Source: Ureibacillus aquaedulcis
Lineage (GTDB): Bacteria; Bacillota; Bacilli; Bacillales_A; Planococcaceae
DNA length: 64,000 nucleotides
Direction: 5' to 3'
NCBI RefSeq assembly: GCF_030418165.1
Contig: NZ_JAUHTQ010000005.1
Span: 174,832-238,831 of the forward strand
Shown here: positions 7,512 to 17,133 of the stretch, piece by piece
Position numbering within the stretch: position 1 is the first letter of the stretch
Layout of the letters: each line of letters opens with the position of its first letter
Translations under genes and position numbers: made by a program
The notes under the pieces: generated by a model
What the model saw: the letters and a program-made list of their open reading frames with translations, nothing else
Told to the model about the DNA's origin: nothing
The model's database searches: none

Positions 7512-10500
7512 ACTCAAACATTGTGCTTAAATCAGAATCTGTAAGATAAACCTCTCTAGGTTTACTTCCTCTTGGCTCTGAAATAAAACCTTGGCTTTCC
7601 AGCATATCGATCAATCGTGCGGCACGATTATAACCGATATGATATTTTCTTTGGATTGAAGAAGTGGAAGCAGAACCTTGTTCATGAACAAATCGGCAAA
7701 CCTCTTCGAATAATTCATCTTGTTCTTCAACCATTTCTGTTTTCTTTAATAGTTCATCTTGCTGGAAGAAATAATCCGGTTCTCCCTGTGCTCTTACATA
7801 ATCTATAATTTCCTGGATTTCATCATCCGTTACAAATGTACCCTGCAGTCGTATCGGTGCACTCATGCCATTGCCCAAATACAGCATATCCCCTCTACCG
7901 AGCAGTCTTTCTGCACCTTGGCTATCTAGTATTGTACGTGAGTCAACTTGCGAAGAGACCGCAAATGCAATACGAGTCGGTATATTGGATTTGATCAGCC
8001 CCGTAATGACATCAACGGAAGGGCGTTGTGTTGCCACGATTAAGTGAATTCCGCATGCTCTTGCTTTTTGGGCAATACGGCAAATTGCTTCCTCTACATC
8101 CGCTGGGGACATCATCATTAAATCTGCAAGCTCATCAATTACGATTAAGATATAAGGTAATTTATGCCCATGCTCCCCTTTTGAGTCAGCCAATTTATTA
8201 TAACGCGGTAAGTCACGTACCCCCACATGAGCAAATAATTGATAACGCCTTTCCATCTCTTCTACCGCCCATTTCAAAGCTGCCGTAGCAGCTTTTACAT
8301 CGGTAATTACCGGGCTGACCAAATGTGGAATATGATTGAATGGTGCCAGTTCAACCATTTTTGGATCGATCAACATTAATTTTAACTCATTAGGATCTGC
8401 TTTATATAATAAACTAATTAAAATCGAATTAATACAAACAGATTTTCCTGATCCTGTTGCTCCTGCAATCAAACCATGCGGCATTTTTCTTAAATCTATT
8501 GTTACAGGCTTACCCGTTAAATCCAGGCCTAACGCAGCCTCCAGTGGTGAATCGGACTGCAAGAAAGAATCACTGCTTGTAACTTCAGATAATTGCACAG
8601 CTCGGGAAATGCGATTAGGAATTTCAATCCCTATTGTACTTTTACCTGGGATCGGGGCTTGAATACGAATATCCTTGGCTGCCAAAGCAAGCTTTAAATC
8701 ATCCGACAAATTGCGCACTTTGCTAACTTTCGTTCCATGGCCCACTGTAATCTCGAATTGAGTAACGGCTGGTCCCTGTGTAATCGACTCCACTTGTGCC
8801 GTTACTTGGAAATAGGATAATGATTCTACTAATACATCGCCCTGCGATTCCAGCCACTCTCGATCCTCTGTCTTCTCTTCAGGGGGTGATAAAAAATCAA
8901 AAGAAGGCTTTATATAAATTTTTGGTAATGATTTCACTCCTAGGTTAGTTGCAGCAACCTCTTCAGGCATTTCCGCAACCTTTTCTTGTAAAGGCACAGT
9001 TTCCTCTTCTTGAATCGGGAGCGTTTCGTCTTCCCAATCTTTCTCTTCCCGCAACATCGTTGTTTGTTGTTGTTGCGTTGTTACATTATGTTGTACCGCC
9101 GTAGCTGCAGCTCCAAACTGTGAAGTGCCGTGACCTTGCTCTATTACTGGCTCTTCTACGGTCTTAGTTATATGCCCATGTATTTCTTTAATATCATCAT
9201 TATGTTGAAGCATTTGTTTTTGTGCTAGTCTGGCGGCATATTTTTCTTTGTCGGATTTCAGCATCAACACATTAAATGGCAGCTTACTACCTTTAGATTG
9301 CTTTTCTGCCGACATATTTTCTTCATTTTCACTAACTGGACTTTTAATTTCAAGTATTTGAGATTCATAGGTCTCTGTTACTCCGAGTGCTTGTCCCTCA
9401 TTACTCTGATCAATTGTTTCAAACCTATCGTGCCCATGTGCTGTTTGGTTTTCAGTTTCTTCTTCTAGTTCACTATCATTTAAAGCAATTGAAACCAATC
9501 TTTGGACTTGAGCACTTTGGATAGGCTCTAGATAAGATTCTTCAGCAGATTCTGTTTCTAGATAAGGGTCAGATGGTTCCTCATCATTAGAGATAACCTG
9601 AGAAACTAGTAATTTTTCAATAAAATCTCCTTTGTTAACATAACCCTCTTCTTCTTCAAGGTCTCGTTCTTCAGTGAATGGTTCTGTTTCAATTTCAGCT
9701 TCAAGTACTGTCGTATTTTGTTGATTCATCAAATCAAGCTTATTTGAGCTATTTTCACCGATTTGGCCCCATGGCAATCCTTTCTCCCCTTCTGACATTG
9801 GAGTTATAGAAGGCTCTGGATCATATACGGTTACGGCAGCTTCTACGCCCGCATGCCCTCGTAAATTCGCATGGACCGGTTGAGGTGCTTCTACATTTTC
9901 ATGTTTTGCAGTCGCTGTCTCCTCAAATGATTCAGCCAAGATTGGAAAATCTTCTACTTTCTCATATAGTTCATCTGTTAAGACAATTGGTTTTTCTTCC
10001 AGCTCATCCTCAATTTCGATAAAATTAGTAGTTGAAGTTTCAATTACAGGCGCTGTATTGTTTAATTTTTGATTATCAATACCGGTAATGGTTTCGACCG
10101 AACTTGCAATTTCCTCTTTCACTCTTGCACTTTCTGAAAGCATCAAGTCAATTTTTTCTTCATGCTGCAAGTGAGCAATTTCGGAAATCGTGTGCTTCTC
10201 CTCAGCATCGTCTTCACTTACTTTTGAATTTAAACCTACTCGCTCTTGTTTCTTTGACAGCAATTGGTCAATATTACTAGGTTTTTTAAATCCATAAACA
10301 GGCGACGGCACTTGGGTTGGAGTGAATTTTCTTTTTGGAATCAGTGGATCGTCTTGTTCATTTATAGTCTTTTTAATTGGCGTCGTCCTTTTAAATTCCT
10401 TGTTTGTCGGTTCTGCTTTCTTAACTTTTTCAACACGGCGGATCAAAGTAGATTCCTTGTGATTAAAAACATTGGAATGTCCTTTGATTCGTTGACGTTT

Positions 10501-10857
10501 TTCTAGTAAATCACGAATTCCCGAAACTTCAACATCATATACTTTGGAAATCGCATTTGGCTGGTAAAAATACTTTGAGTCCCTTTTTGTCTCATCAAAT
10601 CTATTCGAGAGTTGATTTTGGGATTCTGGATATACTGTTTGAGCATCCCCAGGGGGCAACTCTACTTCGTTATCTGCTATTATTGGAAACTTAAAGCTTT
10701 TTCTCTTATTCTGATAGCCTTCATTGATTTGACCATCTTCATGAAAGTTAAGAGATATTTGTTCTTCAAATTCTTCAAATTCTTCATCTTCGTAATATTC
10801 TTCTTCATCTATATCATTATCAAATAGTTTATTCATTTGCTTTTTAAACCAGTTCAC
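7510..10857 (-). CDS. sftA: soluble FtsK/SpoIIIE-family DNA translocase SftA
   Basis: Hexameric ATP-driven DNA pump that, in B. subtilis (SftA/YtpT), moves chromosome DNA away from the closing septum. 1115 residues. The N-terminal ~640 residues are acidic and low-complexity with no membrane helices, which separates it from membrane-anchored SpoIIIE. The alpha-beta translocase core has Walker A GATGSGKSVCINS (near residue 797), Walker B LIVIDELADLMM and ATQRPSVDVITG. The C-terminal gamma winged helix recognises DNA (STSSIQRKYHIGYNRAARLI). It is longer than B. subtilis SftA (about 950), through the linker. The start is GTG at 10857 with a weak AAAAGAG site. Same position downstream of ytpR as in B. 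subtilis. Confidence 0.95.
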   Translation of the reverse strand: MNWFKKQMNKLFDNDIDEEEYYEDEEFEEFEEQISLNFHEDGQINEGYQNKRKSFKFPIIADNEVELPPGDAQTVYPESQNQLSNRFDETKRDSKYFYQPNAISKVYDVEVSGIRDLLEKRQRIKGHSNVFNHKESTLIRRVEKVKKAEPTNKEFKRTTPIKKTINEQDDPLIPKRKFTPTQVPSPVYGFKKPSNIDQLLSKKQERVGLNSKVSEDDAEEKHTISEIAHLQHEEKIDLMLSESARVKEEIASSVETITGIDNQKLNNTAPVIETSTTNFIEIEDELEEKPIVLTDELYEKVEDFPILAESFEETATAKHENVEAPQPVHANLRGHAGVEAAVTVYDPEPSITPMSEGEKGLPWGQIGENSSNKLDLMNQQNTTVLEAEIETEPFTEERDLEEEEGYVNKGDFIEKLLVSQVISNDEEPSDPYLETESAEESYLEPIQSAQVQRLVSIALNDSELEEETENQTAHGHDRFETIDQSNEGQALGVTETYESQILEIKSPVSENEENMSAEKQSKGSKLPFNVLMLKSDKEKYAARLAQKQMLQHNDDIKEIHGHITKTVEEPVIEQGHGTSQFGAAATAVQHNVTTQQQQTTMLREEKDWEDETLPIQEEETVPLQEKVAEMPEEVAATNLGVKSLPKIYIKPSFDFLSPPEEKTEDREWLESQGDVLVESLSYFQVTAQVESITQGPAVTQFEITVGHGTKVSKVRNLSDDLKLALAAKDIRIQAPIPGKSTIGIEIPNRISRAVQLSEVTSSDSFLQSDSPLEAALGLDLTGKPVTIDLRKMPHGLIAGATGSGKSVCINSILISLLYKADPNELKLMLIDPKMVELAPFNHIPHLVSPVITDVKAATAALKWAVEEMERRYQLFAHVGVRDLPRYNKLADSKGEHGHKLPYILIVIDELADLMMMSPADVEEAICRIAQKARACGIHLIVATQRPSVDVITGLIKSNIPTRIAFAVSSQVDSRTILDSQGAERLLGRGDMLYLGNGMSAPIRLQGTFVTDDEIQEIIDYVRAQGEPDYFFQQDELLKKTEMVEEQDELFEEVCRFVHEQGSASTSSIQRKYHIGYNRAARLIDMLESQGFISEPRGSKPREVYLTDSDLSTMFE

Positions 10858-11095
10858 TGTTTATCACTCTTTTCTATCAACATAGCTATTTTATTATAAA
10901 GTAATTATATGTAAGTAGGCACCAATATTTAACCAATAGTTCCAATTTCTTATGGAATCCTGAGCCATCTCACATTTACTATAACCAATTTATTGAAAAA
11001 CTGGTTTGACAGGTAAATAATATAAATCTACCTTAGTTAGCAAAATCATATCATACTTACATTTCAATAAGATAACAATGTTAAAACATTTCTAT
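10858..11095. other. gene-free AT-rich stretch upstream of sftA
   Basis: About 240 bases between the ytpR terminator and the sftA start. It is AT-rich with no coding frame. It should hold the sftA promoter, but I see no convincing -35/-10 pair. Nothing else is recognised. Confidence 0.4.
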
Positions 11096-11136
11096 AAAAA
11101 GAAAAAGAGGAGATTCCACATTAGTGAAATCTCCTC
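11096..11136 (-). terminator. terminator after ytpQR
   Basis: On the minus strand GAGGAGATTTCAC pairs with GTGGAATCTCCTC (one mismatch) and is followed by TTTTTCTTTTT. It lies about 75 bases past the ytpR stop. Confidence 0.85.
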
Positions 11137-11209
11137 GATTATTGACAAACGTTTTCGGTCCAGGTGTCCTTTTTTAGAAATAGCCCTTAAGTTAAAAATT
11201 GAATCTACT

Positions 11210-11827
11210 TTATAGATTTGATGGAATTTCGAACGGAGACCCGACTTCCGCATCTCCCTCCAACACTAGAATTCCTTTAGCAGAAGGTGCATTCGGAATC
11301 GCTAGCTCTCTTGCTGAACAAAGCATTCCGCTTGAAGCTACACCGCGTAGTTCAGAATCCTTGATCACTAAACCGGAAGGCATTACTGCGCCAATTTTTG
11401 CTACAACAACTTTTTGTCCTGCCTCAACATTTGGAGCTCCACAAACAATTTGCAATACTTCTTCTCCAACATTCACTTTACAAATGCTAAGTTTATCGGC
11501 ATTTGGATGTTTTTCCTTTTCTTCCACGTACCCGATTACAAATTTAGGAGAGAAGTCTACATCAAGCGAAATTGTTACATCATTTGCCTTTAAGGCAGAT
11601 TCAATTTTTTCTACAATCTCTGGTGTTACTTCTACTGTCCCTTGTACTTCCAAGTCGATATATTTACTGGCATTAAAGATATTGAAAGCCTTAACTTCCC
11701 CTGTTGCCTGCTCTTTCAGAATGGCGATATCGCCGAACTTTTCTACCTCAGTGTTTACAATTTTCTCGGATGCTAGTTGGACTAATAGTACATCCCCTAC
11801 AAACGGTTTGTTATAAGCTACGATCAT
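11210..11827 (-). CDS. ytpR: YtpR, tRNA-binding-domain protein
   Basis: 205 residues; the C-terminal half is an EMAP-II/PheT-type tRNA-binding OB fold (FVIGYVEEKEKHPNADKLSICKV.. IVCGAPNVEAGQKVVVAKIGAVMPSG.. SELRGVASSGMLCSARELAIP), as in the N-terminus of phenylalanyl-tRNA synthetase beta. The N-terminal ~85 residues are the YtpR-specific DUF4479 domain. It probably binds tRNA or another structured RNA; the exact role is unknown. The ATG at 11827 lies 2 bases after the ytpQ stop, so the two genes are very likely co-translated. Length matches B. subtilis YtpR (about 200). Confidence 0.93.
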   Translation of the reverse strand: MIVAYNKPFVGDVLLVQLASEKIVNTEVEKFGDIAILKEQATGEVKAFNIFNASKYIDLEVQGTVEVTPEIVEKIESALKANDVTISLDVDFSPKFVIGYVEEKEKHPNADKLSICKVNVGEEVLQIVCGAPNVEAGQKVVVAKIGAVMPSGLVIKDSELRGVASSGMLCSARELAIPNAPSAKGILVLEGDAEVGSPFEIPSNL

Positions 11828-11829
11828 GT

Positions 11830-12639
11830 TTACTCTTTCTCCTTCTCTACTCTGTTTTTAGCCAATATAAAGATTGGTTCTAATTCGCCTTTTTCGTAGA
11901 CAAATGATAGCGATGTAATTGGAACAGCACCTACTGAAAAGAAATGCATCGTCATTTGTGCCAATACATCATACCCTACTTCATTGCGTATATCACCAAT
12001 AATTAACACATCTTGATGGGGAACAGATAGCGTCATATCCCCTTCAATCTTGCTTTCCATTTCTTTGAGGAAAGATTCATTCAAGATCCGGCTCGCATCA
12101 TATCCATCATTTTCGTTTAAGAAATAGAAGATATTTCCCGCGACTTCATCTCTTTTCGTATTAGTTGGCAGCTTCCTGGCAGAAAAACGTGCCGCCTCCC
12201 GGACTTGATTTGCACTCACCTTTAGCTTTTCAAGTATTGACTCATCTATTAAACGATAGGTTGTCCCTAGATCGAGGGCATAATAAATTCGTGTTTCAGC
12301 AGTATGATCTGTTGTAAGAAATGGAAAACCTTCATTTGATTGCAATGGGAATGAGGTTGAACGGATAACAGGGTAAACTAAAGAGAGATCATGAAATCCT
12401 TCGCTTTGTTCCTTTTCCATGGCAGAAAATGTTTGTTCGATTGTATAAACAACTTCATCAATTGCTTTTTCTTTCATCGTTTGGTATTTGGCCAGTATTT
12501 CCGGAAGTGAAATGTCGATGCCTCGGTTCAATGATTTATGGTCAAGACGTAAAGTATCTTTTTCTTTATCAAAATTAAAATCAAATGTATCCAAACCTAA
12601 ACGGTCCTTGAGTATCTCGACTAGTTCTTTTGATTTCAT
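11830..12639 (-). CDS. ytpQ: DUF1444 family protein YtpQ
   Basis: 269-residue cytoplasmic DUF1444 protein of unknown biochemical function, conserved across Bacillales next to ytpR. Recognisable segments: [57 protein letters not shown] and [20 protein letters not shown]. There is no signal peptide or membrane segment. The ATG at 12639 follows AGGATGTGAG. It is first gene of a two-gene unit with ytpR. The thioredoxin-like ytpP that neighbours it in B. subtilis is absent. Confidence 0.9.
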   Translation of the reverse strand: MKSKELVEILKDRLGLDTFDFNFDKEKDTLRLDHKSLNRGIDISLPEILAKYQTMKEKAIDEVVYTIEQTFSAMEKEQSEGFHDLSLVYPVIRSTSFPLQSNEGFPFLTTDHTAETRIYYALDLGTTYRLIDESILEKLKVSANQVREAARFSARKLPTNTKRDEVAGNIFYFLNENDGYDASRILNESFLKEMESKIEGDMTLSVPHQDVLIIGDIRNEVGYDVLAQMTMHFFSVGAVPITSLSFVYEKGELEPIFILAKNRVEKEKE

Positions 12640-12701
12640 CTGCTCACATCCTATCCAATTACAAAAATATGTAATTAAGTTTGTTCTATGTTCTTATTAT
12701 T

Positions 12702-12736
12702 CAACAAAAATAAACGGCTCACACAAAGTGAACCGT
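12702..12736 (-). terminator. terminator after the lipoprotein gene
   Basis: On the minus strand ACGGTTCAC-TTTGT-GTGAGCCGT (9-bp stem with one G-U) is followed by TTTATTTTTGTTG. It separates the lipoprotein gene from ytpQ. Confidence 0.85.
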
Positions 12737-12798
12737 AAAAATTATATATCTTATTGTAACAAAAAATTCTATTTCTAGTCGATTAGTTTGTTCGCCAC

Positions 12799-13326
12799 TT
12801 ACTCTTTTTCTTCAAGAACTTTGACTGAACGGACAATCGTCATCATATCCACAAGTTTCTGGTCGATATTTTCATCTTCGGAAATTGTGGACATCTTAAC
12901 CCCACCACTACTAACAATCAGTTCAAATTGTTCCTCATCATAGTCAAGTACTGCACTGAATCCAAATGCACCATCAAATTCTACAGTTTCTTCTTTTATG
13001 ATCTTTTTTGATGAGTCATTTTTCAACAATTCATATTGTAAGTTACTATCTTCTTTTTCTTGATAATTTACGAAAAGAATATAGCTTTCTTCGCCCTGCG
13101 TAATAATTAGATTATTCAGGTCTTCGCTTTCTTTTACATCATAACCAGAAGGAACATATAATTCAATCTTGCCAATTGTTTTATTGGGTTGTTGAGGGTT
13201 TTCTTCAAAAACAGTTTGAGCACTTGCCACACCAGTATCAATTTGCTCTTCAACGGTTTTACCACAGCCTGTTAATGTGAATAATAAAGCACAACAAGCA
13301 GAGGCAAGCAACCATTTACGTTTCAT
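12799..13326 (-). CDS. lipoprotein of unknown function
   Basis: 175 residues from the ATG at 13326, chosen because AAAGTGGGG lies 8 bases upstream; an ATG 24 bases earlier has no ribosome site. The lipoprotein signal peptide is clear: MKRKWLLASACCALLFTLTGC, with lipobox LTGC, so the mature protein is anchored to the outer face of the membrane. The rest (about 150 residues) is rich in Glu/Asp/Ser with alternating beta-like segments (GKIELYVPSGYDVKES; YILFVNYQEKED). I recognise no domain. It is a single-gene unit with its own terminator. Confidence 0.8.
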   Translation of the reverse strand: MKRKWLLASACCALLFTLTGCGKTVEEQIDTGVASAQTVFEENPQQPNKTIGKIELYVPSGYDVKESEDLNNLIITQGEESYILFVNYQEKEDSNLQYELLKNDSSKKIIKEETVEFDGAFGFSAVLDYDEEQFELIVSSGGVKMSTISEDENIDQKLVDMMTIVRSVKVLEEKE

Positions 13327-13449
13327 ATGTAGTCCCCACTTTCTATTCAACTATTTATTGTAAATGATAAATAGGCATCGATGCAACCTCATTATGTATA
13401 GTAAAATTTCGGACTTACTAATAAAGCTTCTTAATTAAGTGTTATTTAG

Positions 13450-13591
13450 GTGGGCGGTCTAGCACACAAGCCGCGAAAGCCACCTTGTAGTGTCTCTACG
13501 ACTAGTCAATGGGGCCAACACGAAGTTGGTCATGGTGACAATGGCACGACGCCCGCGCCTTTGTCAACGGCTTTTGTGGAGGCCCGCCCAC
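13450..13591. repeat. 142-bp GC-rich cloverleaf-like palindromic element
   Basis: About 59% GC by my count in an AT-rich spacer. Terminal imperfect inverted repeats of 24 bp (13450-13473 with 13568-13591, 19 of 24 matching, ending GTGGGCGG/CCGCCCAC). Inside are a hairpin TGTAG-TGTCT-CTACG (13486-13500) and a larger imperfect hairpin (13505-13539) with CCAAC-ACGAA-GTTGG at its tip. There is no credible ORF. It could be a non-autonomous palindromic mobile element or a structured RNA. It is one copy in this window. Confidence 0.6.
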
Positions 13592-13776
13592 AAAGTATCT
13601 TCTCCTAAGGTTTCCGAATATGGTAGGCAGCTTACATAGTAGGCCGCGGTCTCTTGACAAAATAATTTTCTTGAGACATACACAAATATTAATTATGGTA
13701 CCAATAAATTGGAAAGAGGTAAGTCATTTAAAGTGCTATACCTTTATCTATTTATGCCTTTTAGAAAATTAAGCTT

Positions 13777-14295
13777 CTACTTTCTGTGCATGAACAGATA
13801 TTGGCCAATAATCAATTTTACAATATGTTCGAACATTTCTGTCCTGTCAACAAGACCTGCTGTAAATACACCCACAGCACCGGCTCCCAAACGTGTATCC
13901 TGCTGCTTTGTGTATGCATCCATCACTGGCCCCAATTCCTTTCCGGCACGTAATTCATTGGCAATTTCTTCTGGCAATAAGAATTGTGCACCTGCCGCTG
14001 AAATCACCGTACCATCCTTTAATGCTGCTGCTCCCCAATTCGTACAATACATTTCATTGCCAATCTCGTGCACTCCACCTTCAAGTCCGAAATTCAAGTC
14101 TGCCTTAACCTCTTCCAATGTATTGATTGCACGATTGATGGCCCCTTGTCTCGTTTCTTCGTTTGAAAAAGGCTGTTCCGAGACATTGGATGCTGCAGCT
14201 ACTTGTATATATTCAACATCTTGTAGGTATTGATCGACTATATGTTGAATTGCTGCAACTTTAGCTCTATTTTTTGTACCGATTCCTACTATCAA
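13777..14295 (-). CDS. DUF84 family non-canonical purine NTP phosphatase
   Basis: DUF84/YjjX family, thought to hydrolyse ITP and XTP to keep deaminated purines out of nucleic acids. Conserved segments: VGIGTKNRAKVAAIQ (N-terminal substrate loop), SEQPFSNEETRQGAINRA, FGLEGGVHEIG and GAVGVFTAGLVDRTEMFEH near the C-terminus. Start: an in-frame ATG at 14304 directly abuts AGGAG (no spacing), whereas TTG at 14295 is 9 bases from it, so I chose TTG (172 residues). It sits between the cloverleaf-like element and ytoP with no operon partner. Confidence 0.85.
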   Translation of the reverse strand: MIVGIGTKNRAKVAAIQHIVDQYLQDVEYIQVAAASNVSEQPFSNEETRQGAINRAINTLEEVKADLNFGLEGGVHEIGNEMYCTNWGAAALKDGTVISAAGAQFLLPEEIANELRAGKELGPVMDAYTKQQDTRLGAGAVGVFTAGLVDRTEMFEHIVKLIIGQYLFMHRK

Positions 14296-14326
14296 TTTTG
14301 CCATCTCCTATCTTGGACGTACTTAC

Positions 14327-14357
14327 CAAGAAAAAAGATGCCACAATCGGCATCTTT
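14327..14357 (-). terminator. terminator after ytoP
   Basis: On the minus strand AAAGATGCC-GATTGT-GGCATCTTT is followed by a T-run (TTTTTTCTTG); 14 bases past the ytoP stop. Confidence 0.9.
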
Positions 14358-14370
14358 CCTAGTGGTAATT

Positions 14371-15447
14371 TTATCCATTGCTTATGATTGTATCAACAGT
14401 GCTTCTATCAAGCGTTCTCACAAGCTTTACAAGCAATTCCTTCGCTGCTGCGTAATCATCCACATGAATAATCGAAGCTGAAGTATGAATATAGCGTGAG
14501 CAGATACCGATTACTGTACTTGGAATCCCTTCATTTGCGATATGCACTTTTCCAGCATCGGTTCCCCCTTGGGAAACAAAGTATTGGTACGGGATACTAT
14601 TTGTTTCAGCCGTATCTAGTACAAATTCACGTAAACCTCGGTGAGTAACCATAGTTGGATCGTAAATACGAAGAAGAGTACCTTTTCCTAATTGACCGAA
14701 TTGCGTTTTGTCACCAGTTGTATCATTAGCTGCCGAAGCATCCAGCGCAAAGAAGATATCTGGTTTGATCATGTTAGCCGACACTTGGGCACCGCGCAAA
14801 CCAACCTCTTCCATGACGTTGGCGCCGGAGAAGAGATGATTATTCACCTTTTCTTCCTTTAATTCTTTTAATAATTCAATTGCTAATCCGCACCCATATC
14901 GATTGTCCCAAGCTTTCGCCATAATCTTTTTGGGATCTGCCATCGGTGTAAATGGGCAGACCGGGATGATTGATTGACCAGGTCTGATCCCCATTTCTAA
15001 TGCCTGCTGTTTACTATCCGCCCCAACATCAATTAGCATGTCCTTAATTTCCATAGCACCCTTATTATCTGTTCCTCTTAGTAAATGTGGAGGAATGGAA
15101 GCAATGACACCAGGGATTTCTTTTTCTTTGGCATAGACGGTTACTCTTTGGGCTTGTAAAACTTGGTTTGACCAACCACCAAGTGTTTGGAATTGAATCA
15201 TCCCATTTTCAGTAATGTTTTTGACCATGAACGAAACTTCATCCATATGGCCGGCAACTAAAATCTTGGGTGCATTCGCATCTTCTGCTTTTCTTACACC
15301 AAAAATCCCGCCCAGATTATCCTGGATGATTTCATCGGAGTATTTTTCCAGCTCAGTCCGCATAAATTTGCGAACTGCATGTTCGTTACCTGGTGCGCCT
15401 GGTAATTCAGTCAATGTTTTGAATAATTGCAATGTTTCAGTATTCAT
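14371..15447 (-). CDS. ytoP: M42 family glutamyl-type aminopeptidase YtoP
   Basis: Cytoplasmic co-catalytic metallo-aminopeptidase (M42; tetrahedral TET-type relatives) that trims peptides from the N-terminus. 358 residues. Metal and catalytic motifs are present: VAGHMDEV (His ligand), AWDNRYGCG (bridging Asp), MEEVGLRGA (catalytic Glu plus Glu ligand), FALDAS (Asp) and a C-terminal SRYIHTS (His). The start is ATG at 15447, 8 bases after AGGGAG; a GTG at 15456 overlaps that site and is unlikely. Single gene with its own terminator. High-confidence family call; physiological substrates unknown. Confidence 0.93.
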   Translation of the reverse strand: MNTETLQLFKTLTELPGAPGNEHAVRKFMRTELEKYSDEIIQDNLGGIFGVRKAEDANAPKILVAGHMDEVSFMVKNITENGMIQFQTLGGWSNQVLQAQRVTVYAKEKEIPGVIASIPPHLLRGTDNKGAMEIKDMLIDVGADSKQQALEMGIRPGQSIIPVCPFTPMADPKKIMAKAWDNRYGCGLAIELLKELKEEKVNNHLFSGANVMEEVGLRGAQVSANMIKPDIFFALDASAANDTTGDKTQFGQLGKGTLLRIYDPTMVTHRGLREFVLDTAETNSIPYQYFVSQGGTDAGKVHIANEGIPSTVIGICSRYIHTSASIIHVDDYAAAKELLVKLVRTLDRSTVDTIISNG

Positions 15448-15687
15448 ACAGAACACTCCCTATTTATTTAGATACCTAATTATTTTAACATATATATTTC
15501 GATTTACGAATTGAAAATGAGGAAAAATTTACATAACCAACCCTTAATAATTTCTGCTTAAAGCATGTTCCAATAATACGCTTCTATCCATTTAATATTT
15601 TTGAACTTGTGCTTTTTCCTAGTACTAGTACAAGACTTCTATACTAAATAATGTTAAAATGAAGAATAGCTCAAAGGAGGATGACAA

Positions 15688-16002
15688 ATGAAATTAAGAG
15701 ATTTTTTAATAGGCGTAGCTACTGGTCTGGCTGCAGCAATTATCATTAAAGAAGCTTCTGAAAGAATTTCACCTTTTGTACCTGCCAATCAAGTTTTAGA
15801 CAATGTAAAAGATGAATTTAAAAAAGAAAGCCCAATTGATGGTTCCTGGATTTATATGAAAACCGAGGATTTCAACAACGGCGTTATGACCATTCCCGTT
15901 TATCGCGGCGGAATTACACGTATGAATAACGGTCAATTGGAAACATTTGAATTTGCAGCAGATGCACGATCTGGTGTAGTAGTGGATTTAGTTAAATCCT
16001 AA
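15688..16002 (+). CDS. ytzB: YtzB-like small membrane-anchored PepSY-type protein
   Basis: 104 residues. An N-terminal hydrophobic helix (about 6-22, FLIGVATGLAAAIIIKEA) anchors or exports the protein. The remainder has PepSY-like features (GSWIYMKTEDFNNGVMTIPVYRGGITR.. FEFAADARSGVVVDL). Start ATG at 15688 follows AAAGGAGG. It is transcribed alone, rightward, against leftward neighbours, and ends at a shared hairpin with ytnP. Its position next to ytoP and ytnP supports the ytzB assignment. Function unknown. Confidence 0.8.
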   Translation: MKLRDFLIGVATGLAAAIIIKEASERISPFVPANQVLDNVKDEFKKESPIDGSWIYMKTEDFNNGVMTIPVYRGGITRMNNGQLETFEFAADARSGVVVDLVKS

Positions 16003-16016
16003 TATGAATGAATTAA

Positions 16017-16056
16017 AAGCTGCTCGATTAAATTTTAATCGAACAGCTTATTTTTA
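16017..16056. terminator. bidirectional terminator between ytzB and ytnP
   Basis: AAGCTGCTCGATTAAA (16017-16032) pairs with TTTTAATCGAACAGCTT (16033-16049), one mismatch. T-rich on the plus side (TATTTTTA) and TTTTAATT on the minus side, so it can serve both convergent genes. Confidence 0.85.
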
Positions 16057-16929
16057 TGCATTCGTCTGAAATTGTATTCTTGCTTCTTTTCCGCGCTTCA
16101 GTGAATCTCTAATTTCTTTTCCATCTTGATCCCATTGAATCATTCGGTAATAAGCATCATGATAGAAGATAAATTTAGTGTCATTTGCCAAAGCGTCTTT
16201 CAATATCTTTTCTTTTGCAAATATGCTGGTCATCGGATAGTCATCATAGGCTAATACCCATAATGGATTCAGGTGGGCATGTGTCGGCATAATGTCTGCC
16301 ATATGCAGCATTGTTTCTCCTTGCTGAGTCAGTTTTATAATGGCATGTCCATCACTATGTCCGCCAGTATGGATCATCTCAATTCCGGGTGCTACCGTTA
16401 TTTGCCCCTCAAACGTCTCTACAAGGTGCTGCACTGGCTCCCAATTTTCCTTCCAATACGTATTTCTGGAACGAATATTCGGATTCCGCATTTCATCCCA
16501 TTCAATCTGTGTCGTATAGATTTTGGCATTCGGGAATGTCGGAACCAGTTCTTCCCCTTCCCATCTCGTAAGGCCGCTTGCATGATCAAAATGCAAGTGT
16601 GTCATTAGGATAACATCAATATCAGTTGCCGTCAGCCTAAACTCTTGTAAACTGTCAAGGATTGTTGATTCTTCCGTCACTCCAAAATTCCGCAGTTGTT
16701 TTTCTGATAGTTTATTAAAACCTACCCCGCTATCAATCAAGTAATTTTTTCCTTCAAATTGAATCAAAATTGGTTCGCAAGCCAATTCGATTTGATTTTT
16801 TTCATTTACCGGATATTTGCGTGCCCATAGCGGTTTTGGCACTACCCCAAACATAGCTCCGCCATCCATTGAAGTGACGCCCCCATTGAGCCATGATAAA
16901 GTCATATCGTGAAACTGAAGTTGATCCAT
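16054..16929 (-). CDS. ytnP: metallo-beta-lactamase fold lactonase YtnP
   Basis: 291-residue MBL-fold hydrolase of the AHL-lactonase-like branch. The B. subtilis homologue YtnP degrades N-acyl homoserine lactones and interferes with signalling in other bacteria. The Zn-binding motif [10 protein letters not shown] gives H111, H113, D115, H116; later ligands are [12 protein letters not shown] and a C-terminal YHDAY. No signal peptide. Start ATG at 16929 lies 6 bases after GGGGGAG. Two hairpins lie 52-170 bases upstream. The fold is certain; lactone specificity is inferred from the homologue. Confidence 0.88.
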   Translation of the reverse strand: MDQLQFHDMTLSWLNGGVTSMDGGAMFGVVPKPLWARKYPVNEKNQIELACEPILIQFEGKNYLIDSGVGFNKLSEKQLRNFGVTEESTILDSLQEFRLTATDIDVILMTHLHFDHASGLTRWEGEELVPTFPNAKIYTTQIEWDEMRNPNIRSRNTYWKENWEPVQHLVETFEGQITVAPGIEMIHTGGHSDGHAIIKLTQQGETMLHMADIMPTHAHLNPLWVLAYDDYPMTSIFAKEKILKDALANDTKFIFYHDAYYRMIQWDQDGKEIRDSLKRGKEARIQFQTNA

Positions 16930-16980
16930 CCATTTCTCCCCCTTTAATGGTAGTTCGAATTTTCAGACTCTCTATAGTAA

Positions 16981-17098
16981 ACTGCGATAAATGGTTAAAG
17001 CATTTATCACAGTCTATTAAAAAACATACATTTATTTCTTAGATATGAGTTGCGATCCTAAACGGTAGGTAAGCGACTGCCGCAAGCTTTCGTCGCAA
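16981..17098 (-). other. two hairpins between trmB and ytnP
   Basis: Hairpin 1: a 13-bp stem (16981-16993 with 17001-17013), one G-U on the minus strand, without a proper T-run. Hairpin 2: outer TTGCGA/TCGCAA (17050-17055 with 17093-17098) enclosing CGGTAG/CTGCCG (17063-17068 with 17077-17082). Either could end the trmB transcript or lie in the ytnP leader. Confidence 0.45.
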
Positions 17099-17133
17099 AT
17101 ATCCCTATAGATTAAATGCCGCTTATAAAAATG

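Noticed and set aside
11199..11816. Long plus-strand open frame over ytpR (205 codons)
   Set aside because: Antisense shadow: ytpR has conserved tRNA-binding motifs, a start coupled to ytpQ, and a terminator; the plus frame has no ribosome site or recognisable motif.
13450..13591. SRP RNA, 6S RNA, RNase P RNA or tmRNA
   Set aside because: None of their conserved cores is present, and there is no promoter or terminator arrangement typical of those genes.
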